A DNA stretch of 8,745 nucleotides from Sutterellaceae bacterium (GTDB lineage Bacteria > Pseudomonadota > Gammaproteobacteria > Burkholderiales > Burkholderiaceae_F). Positions 1 to 6,500 of this stretch are shown here, piece after piece. Every line of letters starts with the position of its first letter. The stretch's first letter is position 1. A program made the position numbers and the translations under genes. The stretch is taken from assembly GCA_030531135.1 (NCBI GenBank), contig JAUNOJ010000063.1, positions 1 to 8,745 of the forward strand. Reading direction: 5' to 3'. The notes beneath the pieces are model-generated. The model had not been told where the DNA came from. It saw only the letters and a list, made by a program, of their open reading frames with translations, and searched no databases.

Positions 1-995
1 GTGCCGTTGCTGCCGGTGCCCTTGCCGTGACTCCGAGCGTTTTTGCTGCCAATAAGTCCGTCAAGATTGCCGTCGGTGGTAAGGCGCTTTACTACTACCT
101 TCCCATCTCGATTGCAGAACGCTTGGGCTACTTCAAAGACGAAGGGCTGGATGTTCAAATCATCGATTTTCAGGGAGGTTCGCGCTCGCTTCAAGCCGTG
201 GTCGGCGGATCGGCCGATGTGGTCTCAGGTGCTTTTGAACACACCATTTCCATGCAGTCCAAGGGTCAGAGCATGAAGGCTTTCGTGCTTCAGGGCAGAG
301 CCCCTCAGGTGGTGTTTGCCGTCAATAAAAAGACGATGCCCAACTTTAAGAGCCTCAAGGATCTTCGCGGCAAGAAGATCGGCGTGACGGCACCAGGTTC
401 GAGCTCGCATGCTATCGCCAACTTTGTGCTCGGCACCGAAGGGATCAAACCCAACGAAGTTTCCTTTATCGGTGTGGGCGCTTCGTCTGCAGCGGTAGCC
501 GCCATCCGTTCCGGTCAGATCGACGCATTCACCAATCTCGATCCGGTGATTGCCCAACTGCAAAAGGACGATTTGCTTACGATCGTGGCCGATACCCGCA
601 AGATTGACGAAAGCGACAAACTTTTCGGCGGTCCCATGGTGGCGGGATGCCTTTACGCGCCGACGCGCTACATTGAAAAGAATCCCGACATCATTCAGGG
701 ACTTACCAATGCCGTTGTGCGTGCCGATCGTTGGTTGGCCAAAGCTACGCCTGAAGAGCTCGTGGCAACGGTGCCTGAAAGCTACTTCTTGGGTAACAAG
801 GAAATTTATATCGAAGGGTTCTTGAAGAACCGTCCGGCGCTTTCTCCCGATGGCGCAATTCCCGACGAAGCTCCGGCGATTTCGATGAAGGCTTTGCAGG
901 AAGTCAACGACAAGTTCGATGCTTCCAAGGTTGATCTCAAGGCCTGCTACACCAACGAATTTGTGCAGAAGGCCCACGCCAAGTATCCGGCCTAA
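1..995 (+). CDS. ABC transporter periplasmic substrate-binding protein, NitT/TauT (SsuA/NMT1-like) family, 5' truncated
   Basis: Periplasmic receptor of an ABC importer, delivering substrate to the permease and ATPase encoded just downstream. The reading frame is open to the left edge. Its first codons (from base 3) read AVAAGALAVTPSVFAANK, the hydrophobic end of a Sec signal peptide with a likely cleavage after VFA or FAA. The real start is therefore upstream, and the GTG at 27 is an internal Val. Numbering from that Val, the mature protein has the family layout: KIAVGG strand, LYYYLPISIAERLGYFKDEGLDV (about 21-43), the GSADVVSGAFEH loop (61-72), the domain-crossing LRGKKIGVTAPGSSS region (113-127) and RSGQIDAF (161-168). 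Cys208 and Cys307 could form a disulfide. Family members bind sulfonates, nitrate, pyrimidines or similar compounds; the substrate here is unknown. It ends with TAA at 993-995, 61 bp before the ATPase gene, so an operon is likely. Confidence 0.9.
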   Translation, partial: AVAAGALAVTPSVFAANKSVKIAVGGKALYYYLPISIAERLGYFKDEGLDVQIIDFQGGSRSLQAVVGGSADVVSGAFEHTISMQSKGQSMKAFVLQGRAPQVVFAVNKKTMPNFKSLKDLRGKKIGVTAPGSSSHAIANFVLGTEGIKPNEVSFIGVGASSAAVAAIRSGQIDAFTNLDPVIAQLQKDDLLTIVADTRKIDESDKLFGGPMVAGCLYAPTRYIEKNPDIIQGLTNAVVRADRWLAKATPEELVATVPESYFLGNKEIYIEGFLKNRPALSPDGAIPDEAPAISMKALQEVNDKFDASKVDLKACYTNEFVQKAHAKYPA

Positions 996-1056
996 CGAAA
1001 AAACAATAAGAAAAACAAACAACCGACTCCGATTTAAAAATTCATGAGAAAGAAAA

Positions 1057-1869
1057 ATGTCTCATCCGGCAATTGAACTGAAAAACGTGGCCTGTACCTT
1101 TGTGAGCGAAGACTCGGGAAAGCTCGCCAGCTACACGGCCGTCAAGGGGGTGAATTTCATCGTCAACGACGGTGAGTTTGTCAGCGTTGTGGGGCCGACA
1201 GGGTGCGGTAAGTCCACGCTTTTAAATATGAGCGCGGGGCTTTTGGAGCCCAGTGCCGGTTCGGTCACGATTTACGGCGATCCGTTGGTTGGGCTGAACC
1301 GTCGCGCGGGCTACATGTTTCAGGCCGACAGCCTCATGCCTTGGAAAAGCGCACTCGACAATGTGGCGGCGGGCCTCATTTTCGACGGTGTGAGCCAATC
1401 CGAAGCGCGCTCTCAAGCAAAAGAGTGGCTTGCACGCGTGGGCTTAAAAGGATTTGAAGACCGTTATCCGCATCACCTCTCGGGCGGCATGCGCAAGCGC
1501 GTCGCCATGGCGCAAACGCTCATTAAAGACCCCGACATCATTTTGATGGACGAGTCGTTTTCGGCGCTTGACATTCAAACGCGTCAGTTGATGGAAAACG
1601 AACTGTTGCGTTTGTGGCAGGCAAAAAGAAAGGCCGTACTGTTTATTACGCACGACTTGGATGAGGCTATTGCCATGAGCGATCGCGTGGTGGTGATGAG
1701 TGCCGGCCCCGAAAGCCACCCGATCGGAGAATTCATTATCGACTTGCCGCGTCCGCGCGACGTGAGCGAAGTGCGCGTGACACCGCGCTTTATCGAGTTG
1801 CATACGGCTATTTGGTCGGTGTTGCGCGAAGAAGTTTTAAAGGGCTACGCACAGCAGCAAAAAGGTTAA
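1057..1869 (+). CDS. ABC transporter ATP-binding protein, NitT/TauT (SsuB/TauB-like) family
   Basis: Cytoplasmic ATPase that powers the importer formed with the flanking binding protein and permease. All nucleotide-binding motifs are intact in the 270-residue protein: Walker A GPTGCGKST at 46-54, Q-loop Gln89, signature LSGGM at 141-145, Walker B IILMDE at 161-166 (Asp165, catalytic Glu166), D-loop SALD at 169-172 and switch His199. The Q-loop neighbourhood (FQADSLMPWKS) and the signature followed by RKRVAMAQTL are typical of the nitrate/sulfonate/taurine group. Length is normal (about 250-270). The ATG at 1057 follows a purine-rich GAGAAAGAAA stretch. An ATG in another frame at about 1044 lies inside the leader and is not used. 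Mid-operon gene: 61 bp after the binding-protein stop and 44 bp before the permease start. Substrate cannot be told from the ATPase. Confidence 0.94.
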   Translation: MSHPAIELKNVACTFVSEDSGKLASYTAVKGVNFIVNDGEFVSVVGPTGCGKSTLLNMSAGLLEPSAGSVTIYGDPLVGLNRRAGYMFQADSLMPWKSALDNVAAGLIFDGVSQSEARSQAKEWLARVGLKGFEDRYPHHLSGGMRKRVAMAQTLIKDPDIILMDESFSALDIQTRQLMENELLRLWQAKRKAVLFITHDLDEAIAMSDRVVVMSAGPESHPIGEFIIDLPRPRDVSEVRVTPRFIELHTAIWSVLREEVLKGYAQQQKG

Positions 1870-1913
1870 GAGCAAGTCTTTGTGTTAAGAATTCTTTGAA
1901 AGGTTTTTCAGTC

Positions 1914-2762
1914 ATGAATGCGTTACAAAAAAATAAAACTTATCTCATCCGTCTGCGCGTGTGGCAGTTCGGGCTTTTGGCCGCCATTTTTGTGGTGTGG
2001 TGGGCGCTCACCAAACCGGGGCTGATTCCTGCTTTCGTGTTCGATTCGGATACGCAAGCGGCGTTTTTCTTCGGCGAACCCTTGGTGATTTTCTCCCGTA
2101 TCTGGGATTGGTTTGTTGTGAATGCCGACATTTACGCTCATCTGTGGACGACGTTGGTTGAAACGGTGTTGGCTTTTGCCATTGGTACGATCACGGGCGG
2201 CGCAACGGGTATGTGGCTTGCCTTGTCGCCTTTTGCCGCCGCCGTGGCCGATCCTTTTATCAAGGGCTTGAATTCAATGCCGCGTGTGATTTTGGCGCCG
2301 ATCTTTGCCGTGTGGTTCGGGCTCGGTATTGCCAGTAAGGTGGCATTGGGTGTGACGTTGGTGTTTTTTATCGTGTTCTTTAACGTTTATCAGGGTGTGC
2401 GCGAAGTCAATCCCAATGTGTTGGCTTCGGCTCGAATGCTCGGCGCCGACAAGCGTCAGCTTTTAAAGAACGTGTACCTGCCTTCTGCCATGAGTTGGGT
2501 GTTTTCTTCATTGCACACTTCGGTCGGTATGGCCTTTGTGGGTGCGGTTGTGGGCGAATATCTCGGTTCGAGCGAAGGTGTGGGCTATTTGATTTTGCAA
2601 GCCGAAGGCGTCTTTGATATCAATACCGTGATGGCAGGTATTTTGGTTTTGACCGCCTTTGCTCTGGTGCTCGATTGGATTGTGGGTGTGGTGGAAAAGC
2701 GCGCCATGCGCTGGCAGCCGCGTGCAGGATCGTCGACCACCTTAAAGGGCGGGAATATGTAA
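1914..2762 (+). CDS. ABC transporter permease, NitT/TauT (SsuC/TauC-like) family
   Basis: Inner-membrane permease, probably a homodimer, forming the channel of the upstream importer. I start it at ATG 1914, giving 282 aa (MNALQKNKTYLIRL...). A GAAAGG ribosome site lies at 1898-1903. The frame is open back to 1812, but that would overlap the ATPase gene and add a basic, non-family leader, so it is rejected. Hydrophobic segments are at about 17-33, 78-104, 122-138, 141-160, 200-218 and 237-260, the usual six. The cytoplasmic EAA loop that docks on the ATPase is at about 171-190: ASA, Gly177, then YLP at 188-190, matching the EAA---G---------I-LP pattern. The segment from GLNSMPRVILAP (118-129) is also typical of the SsuC/TauC group. 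The gene ends at TAA 2760-2762, followed by two hairpins, so it closes the operon. Confidence 0.92.
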   Translation: MNALQKNKTYLIRLRVWQFGLLAAIFVVWWALTKPGLIPAFVFDSDTQAAFFFGEPLVIFSRIWDWFVVNADIYAHLWTTLVETVLAFAIGTITGGATGMWLALSPFAAAVADPFIKGLNSMPRVILAPIFAVWFGLGIASKVALGVTLVFFIVFFNVYQGVREVNPNVLASARMLGADKRQLLKNVYLPSAMSWVFSSLHTSVGMAFVGAVVGEYLGSSEGVGYLILQAEGVFDINTVMAGILVLTAFALVLDWIVGVVEKRAMRWQPRAGSSTTLKGGNM

Positions 2763-2782
2763 GAGCGAAAGATTTTAAGAAA

Positions 2783-2802
2783 TTGCCGATCGGAGTCGGC
2801 AA
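2783..2802 (+). other. Small hairpin downstream of ABC permease
   Basis: Perfect 7-bp inverted repeat TTGCCGA / TCGGCAA with a 6-base loop, 20 bp after the permease stop. No T-tract follows, so by itself it is not an intrinsic terminator. It may protect the mRNA 3' end or act together with the terminator hairpin 7 bp downstream. Confidence 0.45.
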
Positions 2803-2808
2803 CTTTGG

Positions 2809-2839
2809 GCGGGGGTGTTTTCGGCACTCCCGCTTTTTT
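2809..2839 (+). terminator. Rho-independent terminator of the ABC operon
   Basis: Inverted repeat GCGGGGGTG (2809-2817) and CACTCCCGC (2825-2833), nine pairs with one G:U, loop of 7, followed immediately by six T (2834-2839). It ends transcription of the binding protein-ATPase-permease operon. It lies only a few bases before the stop codon of the opposing GntR gene. The reverse direction has no matching U-tract, so it appears one-way and leaves the GntR transcript without an evident terminator of its own. Confidence 0.88.
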
Positions 2840-2842
2840 CGA

Positions 2843-3616
2843 CTACAGATCGAATCGCAAACGCGCTTCTTTGTCGAGTGCGCGATAAACGCGATACTCC
2901 ACCGGTGTGCGACCGAAGGAGAGCGATGTTCGCGCCAGGCGCAAAACCGACATGCCTTCGGGAGCCCCGAGTGTTGCGGCAAGGTTTCCGGCAATCGTCT
3001 CGCAGGTCACAAGACACTTTTGACTGGTGATGACGACGCCGCACTCGCGATCGTAAAACTTGTACAGAGAATCGTTGGTTTGGAAATGCGCCAAAAAGAG
3101 CGCCTCGGTCAATTTCGGAAAGAACTTGGGCGGCAAAAAGAGCTCGTCAATTGCGGTGATGATTTCGAGGGATTCCGCACTTCTGATCATGTGGCGAACG
3201 ATGTGAATGAGTTCGTCGCCGACAGAGAGGTTGAGTGCCGAAGCGACTTCTTCGGTTGCCGGAACGCGATCGAATTTAAAGAGACGCCGAATATCGAATC
3301 GCGGTTGGTCGTCAACCTTTTCAAAGGGTTGAAATCGATTCCAATAGCCCGAGTTTTGAAAACTCTGCACAAAAGTGCCGACACCTTCTTTGCGTTGCAA
3401 GACCCCGTCGGCAACCAAGATGTCGACGGCGTGACGCAGTGTGCCGATCGATACCCCCGTTTGACGGGCTAATTCGCTTTCTACCGGAATTTTGTCGCCG
3501 GGCTTAAATTCGCCTGCGAGAATACGCTCGACAATGATGCGGTGCACTTGCAGATACAAGGGATTGCGACCGGCTGTTTTGTTGCCGGAAGATGCGTTGG
3601 CAGAAGGTAAAGTCAT
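2843..3616 (-). CDS. GntR-family transcriptional regulator, HutC subfamily (UTRA ligand domain)
   Basis: Ligand-responsive DNA-binding regulator, usually a repressor released by a small metabolite. The 257-aa protein has an N-terminal winged helix-turn-helix at about 19-85. This begins with the characteristic PLYLQVHRIIVERILAGEF pattern (19-37), then KIPVESELARQTGVS (42-56), recognition helix at about 57-68 and wing QRKEGVGTFV (74-83). Residues about 105-252 match a UTRA effector domain, including a C-terminal pattern with VEYRVYR. The ATG (complement of 3614-3616) has an AAAAGG ribosome site 8 bases upstream. The gene is divergent from the AEC permease gene across 131 bp and converges on the ABC operon. 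An operator-like sequence covers its own start codon and a better copy lies before the hydrolase gene at 6501, suggesting autoregulation and control of that gene. The effector is unknown; the neighbourhood suggests an amide- or ureido-type compound. Confidence 0.92.
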   Translation of the reverse strand: MTLPSANASSGNKTAGRNPLYLQVHRIIVERILAGEFKPGDKIPVESELARQTGVSIGTLRHAVDILVADGVLQRKEGVGTFVQSFQNSGYWNRFQPFEKVDDQPRFDIRRLFKFDRVPATEEVASALNLSVGDELIHIVRHMIRSAESLEIITAIDELFLPPKFFPKLTEALFLAHFQTNDSLYKFYDRECGVVITSQKCLVTCETIAGNLAATLGAPEGMSVLRLARTSLSFGRTPVEYRVYRALDKEARLRFDL

Positions 3617-3627
3617 GGTATTTACCT
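3616..3627. promoter_or_regulatory. Candidate GntR/HutC operator over the GntR start codon
   Basis: TGGTATTTACCT on the plus strand, containing the inverted repeat GGTA-TT-TACC. It matches 10 of 12 positions of the perfect palindrome at 6414-6425. It covers the region from the first base of the GntR ATG through part of the ribosome site, where bound repressor could block its own transcript. The published HutC-subfamily consensus is GT-N-TA-N-AC; this copy has TT instead of the central TA. The call is by pattern only. Confidence 0.5.
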
Positions 3628-3641
3628 TTTAAGGGGTACGA

Positions 3642-3655
3642 ATCATATACATGAT
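3642..3655. promoter_or_regulatory. Inverted repeat in the GntR-AEC intergenic region
   Basis: ATCAT-ATAC-ATGAT, five-base arms with a 4-base centre. Read on the minus strand it contains GTATATGA, a degenerate HutC-type half site, and a TATGAT that could be the -10 of the GntR promoter. It could be a second operator or only the AT-rich promoter core. Confidence 0.3.
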
Positions 3656-3679
3656 AAATGACTTTCCCCGAAAAGGCAT

Positions 3680-3707
3680 TTGGAAATACGCGCGAAGGCG
3701 ATAGACT
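3680..3707 (+). promoter_or_regulatory. Weak candidate sigma70 promoter for the AEC permease gene
   Basis: TTGGAA (3680-3685), a 16-base spacer and TAGACT (3702-3707); each hexamer agrees at 4 of 6 positions with the sigma70 consensus. It would start transcription near 3714, leaving a leader of about 34 bases with an AAAAGG ribosome site. Low confidence. Confidence 0.3.
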
Positions 3708-3747
3708 TTGGAGTTATCGAAAACAATAAAAACAAAAGGCAACAACA

Positions 3748-4710
3748 ATGCTTGACGTGGTTTTACATGCGGCTTCGGCCGTGATGGTTTTGGTGGCGGT
3801 GGCTGCTCTTGGCTACTGGGGCGGACACAAAGGGTGGTTTGATTCCAAAAGCCAACAGATGATTTCTCGAATCGTCAATATGGCGTTGCCCTTTTTTTTG
3901 TTTTATTCCGTGGTGTCCAAGTTCGGGCACGACGAGTTGATGGAGCTGCTCAAGCTTGCGTATTTGCCCTTTGTGACGGTGGGTATCAGTTTTGTGTTGT
4001 CTCTGATCCTTGCTCAGACGCCCTTGGTACGCAAAGAAGTCAAAGGGGTGTTTGTGGCGTGCTTTTCGGGTGCGACGGTGCTTTTTGTCGGTGTTCCCAT
4101 GGGTATGGCCATGTGGGGCGAAGTCTCGATTCCCTACCTGTTGATTTACTTCGTGGCCAACTGTTTGTTTATCTGGACAATCGGGCTTTATAGCGTTCAG
4201 TGGGACGGCGTGAGGCGCCACGGGGGAGCGGCACCTCGGATCATTTCGATGAAAAGCGTAAAGATGCTCTTTAGCGGTCCTCTGATCGGCTTTTTGGGCG
4301 GGTTGCTCGTGGTGTTTTTGGCGATTCCGACGCCCGAGACCGTGATGATGGCCACGCGCATCATCGGCCAAATGGCGACACCCCTGGCACTCGTTTTTAT
4401 CGGTTTGACGGTCTATCAGGTGGGATTTTCCAAGTTTGCACACTTGCCGCGTGAAATCTGGCTGATTTTATTGAGCTGCTTCGTTCTGCGTCCCTTGGCA
4501 ATGTATCTGTGCTCGATGCCCTTGGAAATGGATCGCATGATGCGGCAGGTCTTTATTTTGGCTTCGGCCTTGCCCGTGAGTTCCATCATTGCCGTGATGG
4601 CCAGACATCATGGGGCCGACTCTGAATTCGTTTCCGAAGCCGTGGGGGTGACCACCGTCGGAATTTTGTTTGTGATGCCGATTTTGTTGGTGCTCGTGAA
4701 CTTCATCTGA
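3748..4710 (+). CDS. AEC (auxin efflux carrier) family transporter
   Basis: Integral inner-membrane secondary transporter. Bacterial AEC proteins include malonate-type carriers, but most have no known substrate, and direction cannot be read from sequence. The 320-aa protein is of normal family length, with ten hydrophobic segments at about 6-23, 38-58, 70-89, 97-120, 127-148, 173-193, 204-223, 235-254, 267-286 and 296-318. There is a central hydrophilic loop around 152-170. Family hallmarks are the Pro in the second helix (NMALPFF, 44-50), a Gly/Pro-rich fourth helix (FSGATVLFVGVPMG, 106-119), GQMATPLALVFIGL (207-220) and LASALPVSSI (271-280). ATG 3748 follows an AAAAGG ribosome site at good spacing. 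It is divergent from the GntR gene, which may regulate it, and is closed by the terminator at 4731-4767. Confidence 0.9.
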   Translation: MLDVVLHAASAVMVLVAVAALGYWGGHKGWFDSKSQQMISRIVNMALPFFLFYSVVSKFGHDELMELLKLAYLPFVTVGISFVLSLILAQTPLVRKEVKGVFVACFSGATVLFVGVPMGMAMWGEVSIPYLLIYFVANCLFIWTIGLYSVQWDGVRRHGGAAPRIISMKSVKMLFSGPLIGFLGGLLVVFLAIPTPETVMMATRIIGQMATPLALVFIGLTVYQVGFSKFAHLPREIWLILLSCFVLRPLAMYLCSMPLEMDRMMRQVFILASALPVSSIIAVMARHHGADSEFVSEAVGVTTVGILFVMPILLVLVNFI

Positions 4711-4730
4711 TCTCAGATTCACGACATAAC

Positions 4731-4767
4731 AAAACGCCGAAAGCTTGTTTTTGCTTTCGGCGTTTTT
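4731..4767. terminator. Bidirectional Rho-independent terminator between AEC and AbgA-like genes
   Basis: Perfect 14-bp inverted repeat: left arm AAAACGCCGAAAGC (4731-4744), right arm GCTTTCGGCGTTTT (4753-4766), loop of 8. The A-tract on the left and T-tract on the right give a U-tract in both directions. It sits between the convergent stops at 4710 and 4819 and should terminate both transcripts. Confidence 0.93.
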
Positions 4768-4818
4768 GTTGGAGGAGCGCAAACCTGAGAGGCTCGCGCT
4801 CGTGGATTGTGATGTCGA

Positions 4819-6096
4819 TTACTTCATAATCGTCGGGATGACCTTGGTCCACAGTTCCAAGCTCTTGACGAAGTCGCTTTCCTTAACGTCGAAGGTAGCC
4901 GTGTGGTGGCCGCTCGGACGATCGGATCCCCACAGGAAGAAGGCAGCCTTGCCGCCGTGTTCCTGAACGCGACGCGCCAGAATCGTGGCGTCTTCGGAGC
5001 CGCCGAAGTTCAAGGGCTTGTCTACCACCGTCAAACCTTCCACTTCATGACCGCACTTGTTGAGGATGTCGACGAGTTCCTGATCGGCATTCAAGTCGAC
5101 GGCTTCGCCCATCTTGCGGCATTCGTAAGACACGCCGAAACCGATGGAGATGCCTTGGCAGATGTTTTCAACCTGCTGGGCCATGTAGTTGTTGATATCG
5201 GCCGTTTCGCCGCGCACTTCAAGTTTCAACACGGCCTTGGAGGGAATAACGTTGCGACCTTCGCCGGCGATCAACTGACCGACGTTGATGCGCGTCATAC
5301 CTTCGGAGTGGCGGGAAATGCCCAACATCTGAACCGTGGCGTTGGCAGCGGCTGCCAAGGCGTTGCGACCGTCCTGCGGGCAGGCACCGGCGTGAGCGGG
5401 CTTGCCGTTAAAGGTCACGTCGAACTTGGTCGTGCACAAGAACCCGTAGAGGTTGGTGGCGATTTCGCCCGACTTGGCGCTCATTGCCACGTGGGAAGCC
5501 AAGAAGTAGTCGGCATCGTCCACAATGCCGCTGGCGGCAACGCCTGCAGCGCCGCGTACGCCTTCTTCGGCGGGCTGGAAGACGATCTTGATTTTGCCGT
5601 TTAACTGATCCTTGTTATCCATCACCCAGTGAGCTACAGCCAAGCCCATGGACATGTGCGCGTCGTGGCCGCAAGCGTGCATCAGGCCGGGGTTCTTGGA
5701 AATAAAGCCTTCTTTGGCCGGGAGGTGGCTGTCGTCGGTGCATTCGTTCACCGGCACGCAGTCGATATCAAAGCGAATGGCCAACGTCGGACCGGGGCGG
5801 CCCGTATCCAAAACGGCAACGCAACCCGTGAGTTCTTCCATTTCGGTCAAAAGATCTTCGGACACGCCGTTTTTGCGAGCACGCTCAATACCGGCTTGAA
5901 CCACTTTCATGTCGCGACCGAGACAAAAATCGGGATTGACGACCTTTTTGCCCAACAACACTTCATAGCCGTAGCCGCGAAGCGTGTTGACGATAAAAGC
6001 GTTGGTGGTGAATTCGGACCAGCCTTCTTCGGGGTTGGTGTGAAGTTGACGACGGATGTTGATCAACTGGTCCTTGTAAGCGCAAGCGCAAGTCAT
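4819..6096 (-). CDS. M20D metallo-amidohydrolase, AbgA-like (p-aminobenzoyl-glutamate hydrolase subunit A family)
   Basis: Cytoplasmic (no signal peptide) binuclear-metal amidohydrolase. Its best recognisable relative is AbgA, half of the AbgAB enzyme that splits p-aminobenzoyl-glutamate, a folate breakdown product. At 425 aa it is close to E. coli AbgA. It shares AbgA's longer N-terminal insert (about 55-90, FERARQQG-like here IERARKNG) and DTGRPGP (97-103). Probable metal ligands by M20D pattern are Cys142, His144 (MHACGHDAH, 139-147), Glu178 (QPAEEG, 174-179), His202 and His398 (GHH). Glu177 is the likely general base. The lid/dimerisation domain includes HAGACPQDGRNAL (235-247), and GSEDAT (366-371) is also AbgA-like. 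The start ATG has a strong GAGGAGA ribosome site 6 bases upstream. No abgB or abgT lies in the window, so it may act alone or on a different N-acyl amino acid. Confidence 0.87.
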   Translation of the reverse strand: MTCACAYKDQLINIRRQLHTNPEEGWSEFTTNAFIVNTLRGYGYEVLLGKKVVNPDFCLGRDMKVVQAGIERARKNGVSEDLLTEMEELTGCVAVLDTGRPGPTLAIRFDIDCVPVNECTDDSHLPAKEGFISKNPGLMHACGHDAHMSMGLAVAHWVMDNKDQLNGKIKIVFQPAEEGVRGAAGVAASGIVDDADYFLASHVAMSAKSGEIATNLYGFLCTTKFDVTFNGKPAHAGACPQDGRNALAAAANATVQMLGISRHSEGMTRINVGQLIAGEGRNVIPSKAVLKLEVRGETADINNYMAQQVENICQGISIGFGVSYECRKMGEAVDLNADQELVDILNKCGHEVEGLTVVDKPLNFGGSEDATILARRVQEHGGKAAFFLWGSDRPSGHHTATFDVKESDFVKSLELWTKVIPTIMK

Positions 6097-6172
6097 GGTT
6101 TCTCTCCTCGTAAAAGCTCGGTGGACTTTGCATCGGGCAAAGGCCGAGTCGAACTTTCGGTATTCTGAAAAA

Positions 6173-6244
6173 TCGAACGACCTACCCCCAACGGCCGATC
6201 GAGATGTCGGTATCGGGGCAGGGAATTAAGGACGGTCGAACGAC
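6173..6244. repeat. 9-bp direct repeat TCGAACGAC, two copies 63 bp apart
   Basis: Identical 9-mers at 6173-6181 and 6236-6244, with a shorter copy TCGAAC at 6149-6154, all in the presumed control region of the AbgA-like gene. They are 63 bp apart, about six helical turns, so both could face one side of the DNA. The pattern may be an activator or regulator site, or chance. Confidence 0.3.
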
Positions 6245-6400
6245 TCTATAACAGATCAATCATAAAACAGTCGCAAAATTTTGGTTGTGAAAAAACGAAA
6301 AAATTCGTGAAATCGGGGTAAAGCCTTGGTTTATCTCAAAACAAACATCCTTAGATCAAAATTCGTCGCGAGCTTTTCATTTCTTGCTCAAAAATTCTAG

Positions 6401-6406
6401 GATAAT
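6401..6406 (+). promoter_or_regulatory. Probable -10 element for the carbamoylase-like gene
   Basis: GATAAT, 5 of 6 matches to TATAAT. The matching -35 region is weak: CATTTC at 17-base spacing, or TTCATT at 19. Transcription would begin near 6413, putting the palindrome at 6414-6425 directly on the start site. A poor -35 with a good -10 suggests a weak or activator-assisted promoter. Confidence 0.45.
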
Positions 6407-6413
6407 GCTTTGG

Positions 6414-6425
6414 TGGTATATACCA
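6414..6425. promoter_or_regulatory. Perfect 12-bp palindrome, GntR/HutC-type operator
   Basis: TGGTATATACCA is exactly self-complementary and contains GTATATAC, a full match to the HutC-subfamily consensus GT-N-TA-N-AC. It resembles the known PhnF site TGGTATAGACCA. It lies on the expected transcription start of the carbamoylase-like gene, a classic repressor position. The likely binder is the GntR protein encoded at 2843-3616, whose start codon carries a 10/12 match. A second repeat, CCAAC-G-GTTGG (6423-6433), overlaps its right edge. Confidence 0.68.
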
Positions 6426-6500
6426 ACGGTTGGGGAGCACTCTTTACTTTTCGGTACTCCGTCCGACTAATAAGTGTTTTCCCTTTAAGGATTGAAGGCC

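Larger units (their letters stand above)
6097..6500. other. 404-bp divergent intergenic region between two M20 hydrolase genes
   Basis: No gene seen here. The left half should hold the promoter of the minus-strand AbgA-like gene; AT-rich stretches around 6240-6300 are candidates (minus strand TTGCGA, then TTATAG 19 bases on, a poor fit). It carries the 9-base direct repeat TCGAACGAC at 6173-6181 and 6236-6244, with a further TCGAAC at 6149-6154. The right half is AT-rich and contains the probable -10 at 6401-6406, the operator palindrome at 6414-6425 and a leader of about 88 bases before the ATG at 6501. Confidence 0.6.

Noticed and set aside
225..1022. Minus-strand open frame of 265 codons opposite the binding-protein gene
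   Set aside because: Shadow of the binding protein: His/Arg-rich, no family pattern and no promoter or ribosome site.
1887..1896. 10-bp palindrome AAGAATTCTT between ATPase and permease genes
   Set aside because: Short, AT-rich and within an operon gap; most likely chance.
1812..1913. Longer start for the ABC permease
   Set aside because: It would overlap the ATPase gene by 58 bp with a basic, non-family leader. ATG 1914 has its own ribosome site and gives the normal family length.
2675..3472. Long plus-strand open frame of 265 codons across the GntR gene
   Set aside because: It is antisense to the clear GntR/UTRA gene, begins inside the permease gene, has no ribosome site and its translation is rich in Arg, Cys and His with no recognisable domain.
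4903..5604. Plus-strand open frame of 233 codons opposite the AbgA-like gene
   Set aside because: Shadow of a gene with intact metal ligands on the other strand. The Val/Gly/His-rich translation resembles no known protein.
6436..6466. Possible stem GGAGCAC / GTACTCC in the leader of the carbamoylase-like gene, considered as a riboswitch or attenuator
   Set aside because: Only four plus two pairs with a mismatch, no terminator T-tract and no known riboswitch pattern.
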